Below are positions 1-8,926 of a stretch of 64,000 bases of DNA, piece by piece. The DNA lies in assembly GCF_900111405.1 (NCBI RefSeq), contig NZ_FOHJ01000007.1, positions 112,244 through 176,243 of the forward strand, given 5' to 3'. Every line of letters begins with the position of its first letter. Position 1 is the stretch's first letter. Below the pieces are notes generated by a model that was not told where the DNA came from, ran no database searches, and worked only from the letters and a program-made list of their open reading frames with translations. Source of the stretch: Salinibacillus kushneri (GTDB taxonomy: Bacteria > Bacillota > Bacilli > Bacillales > Alkalibacillaceae). A program made the position numbers and the translations under genes.

Positions 1-13
1 CCCAAACTCTCAT
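1..13 (-). CDS. First codons of the gene downstream of the ABC ATPase (partial)
   Basis: An ATG at 13-11 overlaps the TGA stop of the ATPase gene in the classic ATGA arrangement, and a good Shine-Dalgarno (GGAGGTG) lies about 8 bases before it, inside the ATPase coding region. Only M-R-V-W is inside the window. By position it is most likely the membrane permease of the same ABC transporter, but that is inference. Confidence 0.5.
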
Positions 14-732
14 GACTCATCACCTCCATAAGCAAGAAAAGCTTTCTCAAGCGTATCGACTTCTTGATTTTTCTTTAATTGTTCAGGTCGATCACAAGCA
101 ATAACATACCCGTCTCGCAACATAGCTAAGCGATCACACTTTTCCGCCTCATCCATCACATGAGTGGTTACAAGAATCGTCATGCCTTGTTCTTTCAGGG
201 TTTGAAGGTCCTTCCAAATGGATTGCCTTAACATGGGATCAATCCCTACTGTTGGTTCATCTAAAATCAATAAATCGGGGTTATGTAACAATGATCCGGC
301 TAACGACAGCCTTCTTTTCATTCCTCCAGAGAAATTTTGTACAATTTTATTTACATGGTCTGTTAAATCTACCATTTGTAATGCCTCTAAGATCGCCTTT
401 TTTCTGTCCTTCTTACCCAGTCCATAAATAGAAGCCAGAAACTCCAGGTTTTCTTTAGCAGATAGTTCTTGATATAGAGCATCAGATTGTGCCATATATC
501 CAATGGATTTCATTAAACTTAAAGAGGGGACCTTTTGTTGATTAATCAGAACCTCCCCTTTATCTGCTTCAAGAATCCCTCCAATGATTTTAACTAAAGT
601 GGTCTTTCCTGCCCCGGAGGGCCCGAGCAAACCAAAAATTTCTCCTTCTTCAATTTGCATATCAATATCTTTAAGCACTTTCTCATTAGAAAACGAAAGC
701 GCCAGGCCCTGGATTTTAATCATCGTGGACAT
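10..732 (-). CDS. ABC transporter ATP-binding protein
   Basis: A 240-residue cytoplasmic ATPase subunit that would energise a membrane permease encoded next downstream. The Walker A motif GPSGAGKT is at residues 37-44, the signature FSGGM near 134-138 (a variant of LSGGQ), Walker B LLILDEPT near 154-161, and the H-loop in TTHVMDEAE. This variant is typical of ATPases of two-component drug or antibiotic export systems of the DrrA/YhcH type. The ATG at 732 is preceded by AAGGAGAG. Two copies of an 18-bp operator lie just upstream, so the operon is probably controlled by a TetR-type repressor. The substrate cannot be told from the sequence. Confidence 0.9.
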   Translation of the reverse strand: MSTMIKIQGLALSFSNEKVLKDIDMQIEEGEIFGLLGPSGAGKTTLVKIIGGILEADKGEVLINQQKVPSLSLMKSIGYMAQSDALYQELSAKENLEFLASIYGLGKKDRKKAILEALQMVDLTDHVNKIVQNFSGGMKRRLSLAGSLLHNPDLLILDEPTVGIDPMLRQSIWKDLQTLKEQGMTILVTTHVMDEAEKCDRLAMLRDGYVIACDRPEQLKKNQEVDTLEKAFLAYGGDES

Positions 733-757
733 AAGGTTTCTCTCCTTTCACCATCAA

Positions 758-816
758 TGAGTGGTTACTCACTTTATATTCTAATCTTATCCACAACTAA
801 AGTGATTAATCACTCA
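758..816. promoter_or_regulatory. Paired 18-bp operators upstream of the ABC operon
   Basis: TGAGTGGTTACTCACTTT at 758-775 and, on the other strand, TGAGTGATTAATCACTTT at 799-816 match at 16 of 18 bases. The second contains the perfect palindrome AGTGATTAATCACT. They lie 25-84 bases upstream of the ATPase start and face each other. TGAnTnATTAATCA-type palindromes are typical TetR/AcrR-family operators, so repression of the ABC operon by a TetR-like protein encoded elsewhere is the likely role. Confidence 0.7.
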
Positions 817-956
817 TTTTTTGATAAAGGTTTTTAAACTATAAATTTGCATACCTGGAATCAACCCAACAAGAACACCTGCTATACCTTGCATGGTGCT
901 TTCTGCTCTGATTCTACTTAAAGCCTGGCCTACGCCTTCGTTACACTTTTTTTCAA

Positions 957-1163
957 TTACTTGTTTTTTTCTTTTATATTTACATACCCATAGAAAATAA
1001 AAGGTAATAAAATAATCATAATAAACACAATATAGCTAACTATCTTAAGATGAAAAAGAAATTCATTAAGTAAAAACAAACATAAGAGGATAGACGAAAT
1101 AGTGACCCACGCTTTCCAATATTTCTTTAATAAGTAATTGCTACCTTCTTTATTTTGAGACAT
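957..1163 (-). CDS. Small two-helix membrane protein
   Basis: A 68-residue protein with a basic, hydrophilic N-terminus, two predicted membrane helices (about residues 18-34 and 40-58, separated by a short loop) and a lysine-rich tail. AGAGGTAATG precedes the ATG at 1163. I do not recognise the family. Downstream, 814-955 on the same strand is open in another frame but has no start codon, so it may be a remnant. Confidence 0.55.
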   Translation of the reverse strand: MSQNKEGSNYLLKKYWKAWVTISSILLCLFLLNEFLFHLKIVSYIVFIMIILLPFIFYGYVNIKEKNK

Positions 1164-1469
1164 TCACATTACCTCTTTTAAATCATCCTATAAAAATATA
1201 TAAGAAAATGGTACATGTAAGTAAAATCCCCGTCTTACTACTCGTATTTTGACTTACAGGATTACCTACCTTATTGGCATCAATGATGGCATTTTTGCCA
1301 ATAAATATTCAAGCCCCGCCTTAATAAACATAGGTTTTGATTTCCCCTCCATTGCGCTCACTCTCCGTGGGCAATCCGGGAACTTCCTCTTACGATTTAG
1401 TCCAATTCCGACTCTTAAAACAACAATCTTTTAGAAAACAGCGTAAATAAAAAACTAGAGCCTGCAGCC
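1164..1469. other. Intergenic stretch with no recognised feature
   Basis: About 300 bases between the small membrane protein and the DUF1992 gene. A short inverted repeat around TTGGCA/TGCCAA occurs at 1273-1301. An open frame runs through most of it on the plus strand but lacks a ribosome binding site and does not look like a protein. Confidence 0.4.
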
Positions 1470-1853
1470 CTAGCGAATACCAAATCGTTTCTGTATTTTT
1501 CCGCGATATTTAGGATAAGCCGGTGATGAGGAGAGTCTGCGTTTATCCATCAACGACTGATAGTGGATGTGCTTTTCTGTCAGCTTTTCTTTATACTCTT
1601 CTATTTCCTTTTCATCCTGTGTCTGATTGATTAATTCTTCAAGTGTGACCATTTCTTTTTTAATCTTCATTTCTTCCGGAAGTACACCAGCATTTTTCAT
1701 CATCCGGTAACTGGTACGCAAATCCTCAGACATCCCTGCTAAATCATCCTTAGGAAGCGGCTTTCCTTTTCCCGGAAGATTATCGAGCTCTCCTTTATCC
1801 AAAGCGCTTTTAATTTTTTCTTCAGCAAGAATATATCCAATATCCATATCCAC
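1470..1853 (-). CDS. DUF1992 (DnaJ-homologue C28-type) protein
   Basis: A 127-residue protein of the DUF1992 family, named after the conserved region of DnaJC28 but without a J domain. The family hallmarks are at the N-terminus: an AEEKIKSALDKGELDNLPGKG-type stretch at residues 10-30, then PLPKDD and a YRMMKNAGVLPEE segment. The C-terminal half is charged and helical. It starts at ATG 1853 after GGGAGGTGTGG and ends with a short basic tail. It lies 9 bases downstream of the CxxC-cluster gene and is probably cotranscribed. The molecular function of the family is not established. Confidence 0.85.
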   Translation of the reverse strand: MDMDIGYILAEEKIKSALDKGELDNLPGKGKPLPKDDLAGMSEDLRTSYRMMKNAGVLPEEMKIKKEMVTLEELINQTQDEKEIEEYKEKLTEKHIHYQSLMDKRRLSSSPAYPKYRGKIQKRFGIR

Positions 1854-1862
1854 ACCTCCCTG

Positions 1863-2609
1863 CTACATAGATTGATTCTCATGCCACACTTTTAACCAAT
1901 TCGGCAAATAATCATAAGAAAACAAATCATCTGGATAGTTAATAAAAGCCGTATGCTCCTCTTCATATAAGAATTGAACAAACTCATTTAAGGCTCCCAT
2001 ATATTCATTATATAAAAACTCAAAACTAATGGTTTCCTCAGGCAAATCGTTCTCGGCACATAGGTTCGGATCCGTATAATTGACATAGGTCCTGCAAGGA
2101 ATTGGACGTATTTCATATGCCATACACATATTCGTTTCCGTATTTAACAAAGGACATGGTACATGGCTGCGAATATATTTGCGTTTAAAATCAGGATCTT
2201 CCTCATAATCCATTGAAGTAATCGTGTCCAGCTTCTTTCCGTATGTTTCATAATATGACGTTAAGTGAGCCATAATGGATTGCCTTCGATCAGCTGGAAA
2301 TTGTTCAATCGCTTTTGTCATGAGCTTAGCTTCCATTTTTGACACAATAATTGGAAAGTAACAGCAGAAGGCACACCCCATTTGGCACGTTGGTTTCATC
2401 CCCATCGTTTGATCCATTTGCTCCATTTCACCACTTACAAGCTGCAAAAGCTCCTGGAAACTGGCTAATAATTTTTGTTCAACATCTGTGTCTTCATCTG
2501 CCCAGGCTTCTACTACTCGGTAAAACTTCTCTTCATCTATTTGATAAGAATTTTGCAGAAGCTGCATTTTTTCCTGAATCTCTTCAAAGGATAGATAAGT
2601 TTTCATCAA
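1863..2609 (-). CDS. YkgJ-type cysteine-cluster protein (putative zinc/iron chelating)
   Basis: A 248-residue cytoplasmic protein with the cysteine cluster of the YkgJ/UPF0153 (CxxCxxCC) family: CxxxCAFCC at about residues 75-83, then CPLL...C and RPIPCR near 152-173, which would bind a metal or Fe-S centre. The N-terminal 70 residues are acidic and helical. An AAGGG-type ribosome binding site lies a few bases before the start. No specific substrate is known for the family. The next gene (DUF1992) follows after 9 bases. Confidence 0.85.
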   Translation of the reverse strand: MMKTYLSFEEIQEKMQLLQNSYQIDEEKFYRVVEAWADEDTDVEQKLLASFQELLQLVSGEMEQMDQTMGMKPTCQMGCAFCCYFPIIVSKMEAKLMTKAIEQFPADRRQSIMAHLTSYYETYGKKLDTITSMDYEEDPDFKRKYIRSHVPCPLLNTETNMCMAYEIRPIPCRTYVNYTDPNLCAENDLPEETISFEFLYNEYMGALNEFVQFLYEEEHTAFINYPDDLFSYDYLPNWLKVWHENQSM

Positions 2610-2780
2610 ATTAAAATCCCTTCATCATTTGCATTCTCTTAAAATTATAGACGAAATTTACCAAAAATCATACGGGTATTTTTTGGTGTTTCTCCCTTTC
2701 ATAGATTTATTGATAGATGTTAGAATAACTTAGACTCTGATAAAACTTCAGTGTAATTACAGAATGAGAGGATGAGTTCC

Positions 2781-2912
2781 ATGCATATCGGTAGTAAGGG
2801 CTGGTACGTAAATGAACTTAAGAAAATTGGTGTAAGCCGTCATGAAGAACGTAAAATTGAAAGTTATAAAAAGCACGTATTAGCCAATTTATTGGAAAGC
2901 AAGCAAAAATAA
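2781..2912 (+). CDS. YflJ-like DUF2639 micro-protein
   Basis: A 43-residue basic protein beginning MHIGSKGWYVNELKKIGVS and ending in a helix rich in Lys and Leu. The GSKGWYV..LK..G pattern matches my memory of the DUF2639 (YflJ) family of Bacillus, whose function is unknown. AGAGGATGAG precedes the ATG. A strong terminator follows 12 bases after the stop, so it is a monocistronic unit. Confidence 0.75.
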   Translation: MHIGSKGWYVNELKKIGVSRHEERKIESYKKHVLANLLESKQK

Positions 2913-2923
2913 CCAATTTTATT

Positions 2924-2952
2924 ACAGGGACCACGCTCCCTGTTATTTTTTT
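2924..2952 (+). terminator. Intrinsic terminator after the DUF2639 gene
   Basis: A 7-bp stem ACAGGGA/TCCCTGT with a 6-base loop (CCACGC) is followed by a T-rich run. Confidence 0.8.
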
Positions 2953-2980
2953 GTTATGAATATTTAATTTTATTATATAA

Positions 2981-3010
2981 TTGAAAAGTGGTAAACTAAT
3001 GAAGTATAAC
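2981..3010 (+). promoter_or_regulatory. Sigma-A-type promoter of mreBH
   Basis: TTGAAA at 2981 and TATAAC at 3005 are separated by 18 bases and lie about 30 bases upstream of the mreBH start. Confidence 0.55.
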
Positions 3011-3041
3011 ATGGAAACTAGAACTAATGGAGGAAATGGAT

Positions 3042-4049
3042 ATGTTCTCATCAGCAGAAATTGGCATTGATCTCGGTACAGCTAATTTACTTATTTACAC
3101 TAAAAATAAAGGCATTGTATATAATGAACCTGCAGTGGTAGCCATTGATACAGCTACACAAAATGTGCTTGCTGTAGGCGAGGAAGCGAAACAAATGATC
3201 GGAAAGACTCCTCAAAACATTGTACCTGTTCGTCCTATGAAAGATGGAGTTATTGCAGATTATGAAATTACTTCTCAAATGCTTAAAGCGATGCTTAAAA
3301 AAGTAAGCAAAAAATTAGGCCATTCATTACGTAAACCTTCTGTCGTCGTCTGTGTCCCAACAGGTGCAACCTCAGTAGAACGCCGCGCCATTCACAACGC
3401 CATTAAGGAATATGGAGCAAAATACGTTCATCTAATCGAAGAACCCATTGCAGCTGCGATTGGGGCCGGATTACCAGTAGACGAGCCTATCTCCAATATG
3501 GTCGTTGATATTGGTGGAGGAACGAGTGAAGTTGCTATTATCTCCTTTGGTGGTATAGTATCCTCCCAGTCAACCAGAGTTGGCGGAGATAAAATGGACC
3601 TGGCAATTATTCAGCATGTACGTAAAAAATACAATGTATTAGTCGGTGAACGTACTGCAGAGCAAGTCAAAATTCAGATTGGATATGCTCTGATTGATCA
3701 TCCCGAAGAAAGTATGGAGGTTCGTGGACGTGATATGGTTTCAGGGCTGCCTAAGACGATTTCATTAACTTCCGGTGAAATTCAGAAAGCATTACAAGAG
3801 TCCTTGGAACAAATTTTAGAGGCTATTCAAACTACTCTTGAAAGTTGTCCTCCAGAATTAAGTGGTGATATCGTTGACCAGGGTATTACCTTAACAGGTG
3901 GAGGCGCGTTGCTAAAAGGCATGCAGGAATGGCTTTCAAATGAAATTGATGTTCCAGTTCATATTGCACCAGAGCCTCTAGAATGTGTTGCCATTGGAAC
4001 TGGAAAATCCTTAAAGATGATTACCAAGCTGCAAAAAGCTACAAAATAA
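3042..4049 (+). CDS. mreBH: MreBH-type actin-like cell-shape protein
   Basis: A 335-residue bacterial actin that forms membrane-associated filaments guiding lateral wall synthesis. [13 protein letters not shown] (phosphate 1) is at residues 7-19, [13 protein letters not shown] (phosphate 2) is mid-protein, and [10 protein letters not shown] is the adenosine loop. The length and sequence fit MreBH of Bacillus (335 aa) better than MreB or Mbl, and there is no mreCD next to it. An upstream in-frame ATG at 3027 exists, but GGAGG at 3029-3033 sits 8 bases before the ATG at 3042, which decides the start. It is a single gene with its own promoter. Confidence 0.92.
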   Translation: MFSSAEIGIDLGTANLLIYTKNKGIVYNEPAVVAIDTATQNVLAVGEEAKQMIGKTPQNIVPVRPMKDGVIADYEITSQMLKAMLKKVSKKLGHSLRKPSVVVCVPTGATSVERRAIHNAIKEYGAKYVHLIEEPIAAAIGAGLPVDEPISNMVVDIGGGTSEVAIISFGGIVSSQSTRVGGDKMDLAIIQHVRKKYNVLVGERTAEQVKIQIGYALIDHPEESMEVRGRDMVSGLPKTISLTSGEIQKALQESLEQILEAIQTTLESCPPELSGDIVDQGITLTGGGALLKGMQEWLSNEIDVPVHIAPEPLECVAIGTGKSLKMITKLQKATK

Positions 4050-4130
4050 CTCTTAATAGAAGTCTGTTTTATAAATGATTGTTTTTTACTAAAAATTGAT
4101 GAGGCTTTAGATTATTTAGCCGATTTTTAA

Positions 4131-4399
4131 GAGGTTGGGACATAACAAACTTTCAAAAGAAGAACAGTGAACGATTGAGCGGAGCAATTATACGTAGACT
4201 CCTCATAAAATGTATGCACATTTTCTCGTATGATGTAAAATCAGAGTTTTCCCTTTCCTGTAAGAGAAAGGCATAGACTACACGGTGGGAGCACGAGAAG
4301 AGCCACGAAAAACGGAGTATATTTCCGTGCGGGTTTATGTAGCATCCATTTCGATTTCGTTCGGACTTTTCTTTGATGAAAAAGTTTTGTCCCAGCCTC
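4131..4399. repeat. Dispersed intergenic element, copy A (MITE-like)
   Basis: About 270 bases framed by an inverted terminal motif: GAGGTTGGGACA on the left and TGTCCCAGCCTC on the right. Internal blocks recur elsewhere in the window: ACGTAGACTCCT...ATGTATGCACATTTT (4193-4243) recurs at 19046-19098, and GTATATTTCC...GCGGGT..ATG.AGCATCCATT recurs in the copy at 17513. No protein is encoded. The end sequence resembles the GGCTGGGACA hairpins common between Firmicute genes. Confidence 0.75.
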
Positions 4400-4676
4400 T
4401 TTTTCGTTTTTTGGGGGTTTTTTTAAAAAATCGTTCGACAAATTACCTGAGTGTTTTATCCAATTTTTAATTTTTATTCTAAAATAAGCTGTTATAAAAC
4501 ATGATTTATGAAGTGATATCTGAAATAAGTAAAAGAAGCTTGTATATTATGTAAAATTTTGCAAAATCCCTCTCGACAGTAGTTGCCATCCTTTTTAGCT
4601 TAAGTCTTATATACTACTATAAGATATCTATAGACCGGCCAAAAAGAAAACTAATACACATAAGAGGGGGATACCG

Positions 4677-4805
4677 ATGGAAATGATACATACCCAATTT
4701 ACCAACTTAGATCCTGAATGGGTGGAGCTTATTATGGAAGCTCTGGAATTAGGTATAAGTGAGGAGGAAATTAAAAAGTTTCTAGCCAACCCTACGCCTT
4801 GTTAG
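4677..4805 (+). CDS. sinI: SinI-like anti-repressor
   Basis: A 42-residue protein with the SinI dimerisation hook: LDPEWVELIMEAL at residues 11-23 followed by GISEEEIKKFL. SinI binds SinR and relieves repression of matrix genes. It is shorter than the Bacillus subtilis protein (57 aa) because the C-terminal tail is missing. TAAGAGGGGG precedes the ATG, and sinR begins 91 bases downstream, the usual sinI-sinR order. The matrix operon that normally neighbours it is not in this window. Confidence 0.88.
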   Translation: MEMIHTQFTNLDPEWVELIMEALELGISEEEIKKFLANPTPC

Positions 4806-4896
4806 TCGTAAAGACTTAATTTTAAAAAAATTACGTTCTCCATATCAAACACCTGTACAATTTTATGTTATAATAAGCTTAAGGAAGGTGAAAAAG

Positions 4897-5229
4897 ATGA
4901 TCGGAGAACGTATAAAAAAACAACGTCAACAGAAAAATATGTCCCTATCTGAATTAGCAGAACAAGCTGGTGTAGCAAAATCCTATTTAAGCTCAATCGA
5001 ACGGAATCTACAATCCAACCCTTCCATTCAGTTCCTTGAAAAAATTTCTTCTGTCTTAGGTGTATCTGTAAACACATTTCTTCATGAAAAAACAGAAAAT
5101 CTATCAAACGAACACTTAGATCATGAATGGATTCATTTAGTACAGGAAGCAATGCAATCCGGTGTATCTAAAGAGGAGTTTAAAAGCTTTTTAGAGTATA
5201 ATAAATGGAAGCTAGAGCAAGATAAATAG
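4897..5229 (+). CDS. sinR: SinR master regulator of biofilm formation
   Basis: A 110-residue DNA-binding repressor. The N-terminal HTH_3 domain (residues 1-62) has LSELAEQAGVAKSYLSSIER as the recognition region. The C-terminal SinI-type domain (about 72-108) carries DHEWIHLVQEAMQSGVSKEEF, similar in pattern to SinI itself. AAGGAAGG sits 8 bases before the ATG at 4897; an in-frame GTG at 4888 overlaps that ribosome binding site and is rejected. A bidirectional terminator follows. Confidence 0.93.
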   Translation: MIGERIKKQRQQKNMSLSELAEQAGVAKSYLSSIERNLQSNPSIQFLEKISSVLGVSVNTFLHEKTENLSNEHLDHEWIHLVQEAMQSGVSKEEFKSFLEYNKWKLEQDK

Positions 5230-5273
5230 CATTTTGTATATAACCATTACTATCCACAATCATTCAGTAAAAG

Positions 5274-5305
5274 GAGCATTTTCTTCCTCGAGAAAATGCT
5301 CTTTG
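5274..5305. terminator. Bidirectional terminator between sinR and the oxidoreductase
   Basis: An 11-bp perfect stem GAGCATTTTCT/AGAAAATGCTC with a 6-base loop lies between two convergent genes. Confidence 0.75.
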
Positions 5306-5320
5306 TCGCCTCTACTCTTC

Positions 5321-6307
5321 TTATTTCTTATCGGCAGGAAACGTAATCCCTATTTGCTTTCTTGCTTCTTCCATAATCTGAGCTACAATTTTAGAGTTCT
5401 GAAATGAATTTATCGCAGATTCCGTTTGTTTATGGTTTATCAGTTGGATAAATTCATAAATTTCATCATACATTGAGTTCTGATTTTGCGGAACACTTAA
5501 GTCTTCTTCTGTGCCTTTATGGTCCCGAAATAAAATCCGATCAGGCTTATGTATGGGGTCAAGTAATAAACTTCCCTCCTCCCCTTGTATTTCAGAAGGT
5601 AATTGGGAATTGGTAATTTTAGAGTGCATGACGATTCCTTCCATATCCTCATACGTTGCAAGAACAGTCCCTTCCCCATCAACACCAGAATCAAGCATCA
5701 TCCCATTTGCTTTCACTTCTTTAGGTTCACCAAATAATACGACCATCGGATAAAGTCCGTAAACGCCAATATCCATTATAGACCCATTGGAAAATTCCGG
5801 TTTGAATGCGTTTAAAATCTTTCCTTCTTTATAACCATCATATCTGGAGGAGTATTGACAGTAGTTAGCTACATACCTTCGTACTTTGCCGATTCTATGC
5901 AGATTCTTTTGAATAACCTTGAAATTAGGTAAAAAACTAGTCTTTAAAGCTTCCATTAATAAGACATGATTCGATTGAGCCGCTGTTATCATCTCCTCTA
6001 CTTCTTTTACATTCGAGGCCATTGGTTTTTCACATAATACATGCTTTTTTCCATTCATTAACTGAACCGCATATTCTTTGTGTAATGAGTTGGGAGATGC
6101 TATATATACGGCATCCAATTCATCACTTTCAGCCATCTCCGTTATATTTGTAAAGGTATAAGGAGCATTGTACTTCGATGCAAATTCCTGTGCTCTTTCT
6201 TCCGTTCGTGAAAATACAGCAGTTAATTGAAAGTCGTCTACTTGACTAGCTGCATCTAAAAACCGTTCAGTAATCCAATTAGTTCCAATTATTCCGAATC
6301 GTACCAT
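5321..6307 (-). CDS. Gfo/Idh/MocA-family oxidoreductase (YulF-like)
   Basis: A 328-residue NAD(P)-dependent dehydrogenase. The N-terminal Rossmann fold starts FGIIGTNWITERF, the EKP motif (LCEKPMASN) lies near residue 95, and the C-terminal half is the GFO/IDH/MocA substrate domain with NGSIMDIGVYGLYP. Overall it resembles Bacillus YulF, which is linked to sugar or inositol-type substrates, but the substrate is not predictable here. It ends near the shared terminator with sinR. No sugar operon surrounds it. Confidence 0.88.
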   Translation of the reverse strand: MVRFGIIGTNWITERFLDAASQVDDFQLTAVFSRTEERAQEFASKYNAPYTFTNITEMAESDELDAVYIASPNSLHKEYAVQLMNGKKHVLCEKPMASNVKEVEEMITAAQSNHVLLMEALKTSFLPNFKVIQKNLHRIGKVRRYVANYCQYSSRYDGYKEGKILNAFKPEFSNGSIMDIGVYGLYPMVVLFGEPKEVKANGMMLDSGVDGEGTVLATYEDMEGIVMHSKITNSQLPSEIQGEEGSLLLDPIHKPDRILFRDHKGTEEDLSVPQNQNSMYDEIYEFIQLINHKQTESAINSFQNSKIVAQIMEEARKQIGITFPADKK

Positions 6308-6896
6308 GTGTTAACCCCCTGTTATTTGTTTGATGGCAGTACCCTGTGCCAAGCCCTCATAAGCAATTCCAGACGGAAGATGAAGGACAAGAAATGTGAA
6401 TGGTGTGAAGGAAATGTCCTTCATTGTAGGTATGAAGGTCAAAAAGAAGCATAAAATCAATTAAAATGTCTTTCATTAGTGTAATGAGAGACAAAATATT
6501 GACGAAGCCCTTTTGATTTGTCCTTTATAAAAATAATGAGAGACAAAGCTCTGTAAAAATAAAGATTATTGTCCTTCAAACAGTCCACCAGTTCATTTTT
6601 TAGCCAGCTGCTCCCTCCGTGCATTTTGCTTATACCGCCAAGCCTATTCAGTCGCCTTCGCTTTTCATTGTCCAGCTGCTGCTCCTAGGCCAAAGCAGGT
6701 ATAAGCATAATCCACTACGTGGCGAAAATACGTGCCACTTCGTGTATTCTGCTTATACTGCCTGGCCTATTCAGTCGCCTTCGCTTTTCTATGTATATTT
6801 TACTATGAATTTGTAAATTTATAAAGAATAGTCTAATGAAATATGAGGTTTTATAAATCTACAGGACGGTTATAGAACAATAAAGGAGGAATGACA
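6308..6896. other. Long repeat-rich intergenic region upstream of aconitase
   Basis: About 590 bases with no credible gene. AATGAGAGACAAA occurs twice (near 6482 and 6537), and two copies of a 48-base repeat lie further right. The aconitase promoter and leader presumably lie in the last 100 bases. Confidence 0.6.
6619..6789. repeat. Two copies of a 48-base direct repeat
   Basis: 6619-6666 and 6742-6789 share CGTG.ATT.TGCTTATAC.GCC..GCCTATTCAGTCGCCTTCGCTTTTC (about 90% identical) at a period of 123 bases. The partial reverse copy GTATAAGCATAA sits between them near 6700. No coding function was seen. Confidence 0.75.
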
Positions 6897-8852
6897 TTGA
6901 AGCTAAATGTTACGCAGAAGTTGATTAAGGATCATTTGGTTTCAGGAGACATGACACCTGGTGAGGAAATTGGGTTAAAAATTGATCAGACCTTAACTCA
7001 GGATGCCACAGGAACCATGGTAATGCTTGAGCTTGAAGCCATGGGACTGGACTATGCGAAAACCGAAGCATCTGCTCAGTATGTAGACCATAATTTAATC
7101 CAGGTTGATAACAAAAATCCTGATGACCATTTATTTTTACAAAGTGCAACAAGACGGTTTGGTCTTTATTATAGTCGTCCTGGTAATGGGGTTAGTCATC
7201 CTGTTCATATGCAGCGTTTAGCAAAACCAGGTAAAACATTACTAGGTTCAGATAGTCACACTTGTGCCAATGGCTGTATGGGGATGCTTGCTATGGGAGC
7301 TGGCGGTATCGATGTAGCCATGGCCATTGCTGGAGAGCCCTTTTATGTCAAAATGCCAAAAGTTTGGGGAATCAAATTAACTGGTGAACTACCGGATTGG
7401 GTTGGTGCAAAAGATGTCATTTTAGAACTGCTCCGACGTCATGATGTAAAAGGTGGAGTCGGTCGCGTTATCGAATACTATGGCCCCGGATTAAAGAGTT
7501 TGGATGCCATGGATCGTCACGTCATTGCCAATATGGGAGCAGAGTTAGGAGCAACAGGAACCGTTTTCCCTTCTGACGAAGAAGTCAAACGCTTTTTAAA
7601 GGAGCAGGACCGGGAAGAAGATTGGATAAAGCTCCATGCAGATAAGGGGGCCGCATATGATATTGAAGAAGAAATCAATTTATCAGAAATCGAACCTCTT
7701 ATTGCCAAACCTTCAAGTCCTGGAAATGTTGTCCCCGTTAAGGATATAGCGGGCGAATCCATTTATCAGTCTTATATTGGTTCCTCTGCTCAGCCTGGAT
7801 TTAATGATTTTGCTATGACCGCAGAAATTGTAAAAGATAAAAAAATTGCTGAAGGGGTGTCTTTAGACATCAACCCTACTTCAAGACAAATGTTAACAGA
7901 CCTTGTTCAAGAAGGACATATTGCAAGCCTTCTGCAAGCAGGAGCTAGACTGCACCAGGCTGGCTGTAATGGCTGTATCGGTATGGGGCAGGCACCCGCA
8001 ACGGGACGGAATAGTCTGCGAACCACACCAAGAAACTTCCCTGGACGTTCAGGTACGAAGGAAGATAGTGTCTTTTTATGCGGACCGGAAACAGCAGCAG
8101 CCTCCGCTCTGAAAGGAGAAATCACTGATCCTCGAACACTGGAAATGAAATATCCGAAAATAAAAGACCCTAAAAAGCCTACAGTAGATGATCAATTGCT
8201 AGACAAACCTCTATCAAAGGAAGAAGCCAGAAATGTTGAGCTTTACAAGGGACCTAACATTGCATCTATTCCGGAAATGGATAAACTTCCGGATGAATTA
8301 GAGGTTCCAATCCTCCTTAAAATGGATGATAATATTTCGACTGATGAAATTTTAGCTGGGGGAGCCCGAGTTCTCCCGTTTCGCAGTAACTTACCCGAGA
8401 TTAGCAAATTTACATTTGAGATTATAGACGAGAGCTATTATGACCGTGCTATGGATGTTCGGGATCAAAGTGGTCACGCGATTGTTGGAGGACATAACTA
8501 CGGTCAGGGGTCAAGCCGCGAACACGCTGCCCTTGCTCCACGTTATTTGGGTTTACGGGTTGCAGTGGTGAAGGACTTCGCCCGTATTCATTGGCAAAAT
8601 CTTGTTAATTTTGGTGTTCTTCCTCTCACCTTTAAAGTTGAGGAGGACTTTAACAAATTAGAACAAGGCGATGTTCTTCAATTTAAAAACTTGCAACAGA
8701 ACGTGAAAGAAGGCAACGATATAATGGCAACTGTAAAAGGAAAAGGTGTTGAACTTGAGCTTACCCACGCTCTATCTTCCAGACAAAAAGACATGATGAT
8801 TAAGGGTGGATTAATTAACTGGGTTCGAGAACGGCAAAATACAAATGCTTAA
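6897..8852 (+). CDS. Aconitate hydratase, Aquifex-type short form
   Basis: A 651-residue aconitase that would interconvert citrate and isocitrate in the TCA cycle. It is much shorter than the roughly 900-residue CitB/AcnA and has the layout of the Aquifex-type subfamily: catalytic domains first, swivel domain (GQGSSREHAALAPRYLG) at the C-terminus. Two Fe-S cysteines are visible in HQAGCNGCIGMGQ. The usual third one (GSCTNG in CitB) is replaced by YIGSSAQPGFNDF; DSHTCANGC upstream carries other cysteines. An ATG at 6891 overlaps the ribosome binding site GGAGG (6885-6889), so the TTG at 6897, 7 bases after it, is the likelier start. The 8927 gene follows 74 bases later. Confidence 0.88.
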   Translation: MKLNVTQKLIKDHLVSGDMTPGEEIGLKIDQTLTQDATGTMVMLELEAMGLDYAKTEASAQYVDHNLIQVDNKNPDDHLFLQSATRRFGLYYSRPGNGVSHPVHMQRLAKPGKTLLGSDSHTCANGCMGMLAMGAGGIDVAMAIAGEPFYVKMPKVWGIKLTGELPDWVGAKDVILELLRRHDVKGGVGRVIEYYGPGLKSLDAMDRHVIANMGAELGATGTVFPSDEEVKRFLKEQDREEDWIKLHADKGAAYDIEEEINLSEIEPLIAKPSSPGNVVPVKDIAGESIYQSYIGSSAQPGFNDFAMTAEIVKDKKIAEGVSLDINPTSRQMLTDLVQEGHIASLLQAGARLHQAGCNGCIGMGQAPATGRNSLRTTPRNFPGRSGTKEDSVFLCGPETAAASALKGEITDPRTLEMKYPKIKDPKKPTVDDQLLDKPLSKEEARNVELYKGPNIASIPEMDKLPDELEVPILLKMDDNISTDEILAGGARVLPFRSNLPEISKFTFEIIDESYYDRAMDVRDQSGHAIVGGHNYGQGSSREHAALAPRYLGLRVAVVKDFARIHWQNLVNFGVLPLTFKVEEDFNKLEQGDVLQFKNLQQNVKEGNDIMATVKGKGVELELTHALSSRQKDMMIKGGLINWVRERQNTNA

Positions 8853-8926
8853 TACACCAATCACATGTATGTATTCCAGAAACTGTGAAATACTATACAA
8901 AAGTATTTAGACAAGGGGAGATACGC

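Noticed and set aside
814..955. Open minus-strand stretch ending IYSLKTFIKK
   Set aside because: No start codon or upstream continuation in frame; it may be a gene remnant but cannot be assigned.
4241..4470. Two overlapping open frames within the dispersed element
   Set aside because: They run through the repeat element on both strands, lack ribosome binding sites, and are not conserved in the other copies.
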